Shown: positions 63,426 to 64,000 of the stretch, piece by piece
Numbering within the stretch: the stretch's first letter is position 1
Layout: every line of letters starts with the position of its first letter
NCBI GenBank assembly: GCA_024516035.1
Contig: CM044958.1
Location: 8,018,771 to 8,082,770 of the forward strand
DNA: 64,000 nucleotides
Source: Bactericera cockerelli
Taxonomy: Eukaryota; Arthropoda; Insecta; Hemiptera; Triozidae
Direction of reading: 5' to 3'
Translations under genes and position numbers: made by a program
The notes under the pieces: model-generated
The model's database searches: none
Seen by the model: only the letters and a program-made list of their open reading frames with translations
Told to the model about the DNA's origin: nothing

Positions 63426-64000
63426 CGGTTACAAATAGGATTACAACAGATATAAATCCGAATATATTATTCGTCATCAAGCTATTTAATTTGTTGTAAT
63501 TTTTGCTGAACAGACCTTTTAAAAAAATTCGGTACTAATCCTTGAAGTGTTACTTGTTTTACTATAATAACATACTTTTGTGATTTTTTACTATTTTTGT
63601 GATTGTGATATAAGAACACAAAGAAACACATTATTATTATAATATCATAAAAAAAATAGAGAAGGGGGGGAAAAAAGATGGAAATCGAGGATGAGACGGA
63701 GTGACAAAGTTGAGGAGGACCTTGAAGAGAAAAACTGGAGAAAAGAGGACGAGCTACATAGAAAGATATGGAAGGAAAGGATTCTTGGGACAAATGCCCA
63801 CCCCAAGTAGGTTTGGGAAAAGGCATAGAAGAAGAAAAAGGAGGAGGAGAAGATTTATATACCCATATATACGGATATACCTACAAACACTATTTATTAC
63901 ACCTACATAGTAAAATTATTGTCATTAGTGAAGGTATTTTTTTTAAAAAATACGTTACCTGCAGAAAAATCTTCCCTGTATCTTTTCTTTCATCAACATC
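63426..64000. other. Unassigned end of the window, partly purine-rich
   Basis: GA-rich sequence at 63660-63860 (e.g. GAAGAAAAAGGAGGAGGAGA). Frames of 69-114 codons here show no domain. Confidence 0.4.

Overview
This looks like a stretch of AT-rich nuclear DNA from an invertebrate animal, most likely an insect and possibly a hemipteran. That placement rests on style only: dense short retroposons, 5S- and tRNA-headed SINEs, hAT- and mariner-type MITEs, and abundant CT/GA, ATT and poly-A tracts. No intact host gene, rRNA gene, tRNA gene, operon or CRISPR array can be supported. Most open frames are read-through of simple repeats. The only convincing coding sequence is a transposon-type fragment at 6062-6559. 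A decayed non-LTR retrotransposon end lies on the minus strand at about 36633-37452.

Layout. 1-3.5 kb: a long inverted repeat at the window edge, two tRNA-SINEs and CT tracts. 3.5-5.7 kb: a nested composite, in which an outer TIR transposon carries a hAT-like element with an 8-bp target duplication and a 5S-derived SINE. 6-7.6 kb: the coding fragment and a 27-bp minisatellite. 8-14 kb: pyrimidine/purine tracts, retroposon ends and SINEs. 15-20.5 kb: a 46-bp tandem array, a 541-bp foldback element, the second hAT-like copy and a 5S SINE inside another retroposon. 20.5-28.5 kb: SINE fragments, 38-bp and 20-bp arrays and three 5S-SINE copies. 28.5-34.1 kb: several TIR elements, including a mariner-like one. 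34.7-39.8 kb: SINEs, a small MITE, a 23-bp minisatellite split by the retrotransposon remnant, and a 980-bp foldback element. 40-50.3 kb: paired paralogous repeats with filled and empty 5S-SINE sites, and many tRNA-SINEs. 51.6-64 kb: a MITE, a 40-bp array, SINEs and microsatellites.

Repeat families named in this annotation. 5S-SINE: about 120-bp 5S rRNA-like head, about 130-bp tail, poly-A. F: tRNA-like head with a tail related to the 5S-SINE tail. A: tRNA-like head, tail ending in the CTCGCCTGGTGGTTACCTTC region and ATT repeats. B: tRNA-like head, tail with GTGATATCACGAAAGTGAT. C: tRNA-like head, tail with CACTCATACCTCGTGAGG. D: head GGTAGCTCAGTGGTAAAGGC, tail ending in GGGCAGTATAAA. G: head of the GCTCAGTGGTTAAGCACTCGC type. 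R: a retroposon 3' end with GGCAATAACCCCGCCCTTTA, a poly-A signal and ATT repeats. Families A-D, F and G supply most of the tRNA-like B-box motifs here.

The strongest observations are: 5S-SINEs with clean target duplications, including one with a paralogous empty site in the same window; a tail shared between 5S-headed and tRNA-headed SINEs; two hAT-like elements with CATGCGCGGATATAG ends, 8-bp duplications and an internal GC-rich 71-bp array; and two foldback elements with long, nearly identical arms sharing a CCCCCAAAAA...ACTTCGTG terminus. All alignments were done by eye.
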